From: JACQCE01 sp041484905
Lineage (GTDB): Bacteria; Nitrospirota; Nitrospiria; JACQCE01
Assembly: GCA_041484905.1 (NCBI GenBank)
Contig: JBGPIL010000050.1
Span: 1 to 12,623 of the forward strand
DNA length: 12,623 nucleotides
Reading direction: 5' to 3'
How positions within the stretch are numbered: the first letter of the stretch is position 1; each line of letters opens with the position of its first letter. The translations under genes were made by a program, and so were the position numbers. Below the pieces are notes generated by a model. It searched no databases and was not told the DNA's origin. It saw only the letters and a program-made list of their open reading frames with translations. Of the stretch, positions 12,012 to 12,623 are shown one piece after another.

Positions 12012-12623
12012 TCAAGCGGTCAACAGGCCCGCCCATAGCCCCTTGGCCACACAGGCCGCTTCGCCCAGCGTGAGGAGATACCCCTCCCGCTGACTCTCGC
12101 GGCCGCGCCACGCGGCCAGATGCTGGTCGGAACAGGCAAAGACCGACGCGGCGCAGAAGGCCGCCGACACGCGCTCCCCGTCCGCCGGCGGCTGGCTGCC
12201 GACCCAGAGCCGCATCGTCTCCGGCTTGGCCTCCACCAGCTCGCCGCCCTTTAACCCGACGTGAATCGGCGCATCGCAATAGGCGCACTTCGACTCAACG
12301 GCCACATCCTGCTCGACCAGCGAGGAAACACCCAACGCGTCGATGGCGGAGGCGGCGTAGACCGGCTGCCATTCCGGCTTGGTCGGAAAATGGACTTCGT
12401 GCAGCGTGGGATTGACCGAATAGGGATAGACGATGGCCACGAGCGCGCCCTGCAACGTCGCAAGGTCAAGTTCGTCGAACCGCGCGATCGCCTGCTCGGC
12501 CGCCTTGGGATCGGTCCAGTCCAGCGCGGCCTGGATCTCCTCCGCATAGGCGGGGCGGCCCCGTTCGGGATAGGTTTTGATCAGATACCGCCAGGCTTCC
12601 CGTTCCGGCTTCGTCAACTGGCC
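12012..12623 (-). CDS. MerB-fold (alkylmercury lyase family) protein lacking the Cys96 equivalent, 5' end off window
   Basis: The frame is open to the window edge, so the start lies beyond; an in-frame TTG at 12617 is only a possible start. The N-terminal part (RGRPAYAEEIQAALDW) resembles the MerB winged-helix (KGRPVS..LAGILDW). The core matches MerB: AASAIDALGV against WCALDTL, ESKCAYCDAPIHV against SSHCAATGAPV, SAAFCAASVFA against SFCCHVHFF, and a similar C-terminal GEAACVAKGL. Numbering from the TTG, Asp93 (MerB Asp99), Cys111 (Cys117) and Cys155 (Cys159) are kept. The catalytic Cys96 position is Ser90, and an extra Cys114 creates a CxxC pair. True MerB cleaves carbon-mercury bonds using Cys96, Cys159 and Asp99, so organomercurial lyase activity is doubtful. 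No other mer gene is visible. It probably shares a transcript with purA. Confidence 0.75.
   Translation of the reverse strand, partial: GQLTKPEREAWRYLIKTYPERGRPAYAEEIQAALDWTDPKAAEQAIARFDELDLATLQGALVAIVYPYSVNPTLHEVHFPTKPEWQPVYAASAIDALGVSSLVEQDVAVESKCAYCDAPIHVGLKGGELVEAKPETMRLWVGSQPPADGERVSAAFCAASVFACSDQHLAAWRGRESQREGYLLTLGEAACVAKGLWAGLLTA

Noticed and set aside
12012..12623. Organomercurial lyase merB of a mercury-resistance operon
   Set aside because: The catalytic Cys96 position is Ser and no other mer genes are present; a family-level name is safer.

Overview
This 12.6 kb window is GC-rich bacterial chromosome, densely packed with long metabolic genes. The gene set and protein style suggest a Nitrospirota-like (Nitrospira-type) or similar deep-branching Gram-negative bacterium. 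The clues are a hopanoid-type presqualene diphosphate synthase, a K+-independent-type pyruvate kinase beside a glycerate kinase, a SHOCT lipoprotein, an SBBP beta-propeller protein and many short palindromic repeats. The taxon is an inference; no rRNA or marker search was possible. No tRNA, rRNA, CRISPR array, integrase or insertion-sequence transposase was seen.

Layout. (1) Positions 1-1725, plus strand: the 3' end of a glycerate 2-kinase, then pyruvate kinase; together they serve the glycerate to pyruvate end of lower glycolysis. (2) Positions 1819-5429, minus strand, reading right to left: a tandem-duplicated ThyX-like protein, a VOC/glyoxalase-fold protein, a REPIN-like inverted repeat, a conserved hypothetical protein and a SHOCT-domain lipoprotein. 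The last two are coupled by an ATGA overlap. (3) Positions 5430-5624: a divergent promoter region with overlapping -35 elements. It drives the ThyX-like gene leftward, apparently with almost no leader, and hpnD rightward through a structured G-rich leader. (4) Positions 5625-6458, plus strand: hpnD-type squalene/phytoene synthase. (5) Positions 6459-6598: a convergent intergenic region holding two perfect palindromes and an imperfect hairpin. (6) Positions 6599-12623, minus strand, reading right to left: a MerB-fold (alkylmercury-lyase-family) protein, purA, ilvD and a secreted seven-bladed SBBP propeller protein. Spacing is tight (43 nt, 4-nt overlap, 7 nt), so this is probably one transcript that mixes purine and branched-chain amino acid synthesis with two poorly understood proteins.

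The most notable points are: a two-domain ThyX homologue in which each half keeps a different part of the ThyX signature; a MerB-fold protein with Ser where MerB has catalytic Cys96; related Gly-rich palindromes inserted in frame into two unrelated proteins; two inverted-repeat elements sharing a GGGGACAG head; and C-terminal extensions of pyruvate kinase and PurA that look like read-through into former intergenic or repeat sequence. No complete new defence or mobile system is visible. The double-ThyX/VOC pair and the MerB-like protein are the best candidates for undescribed biochemistry.
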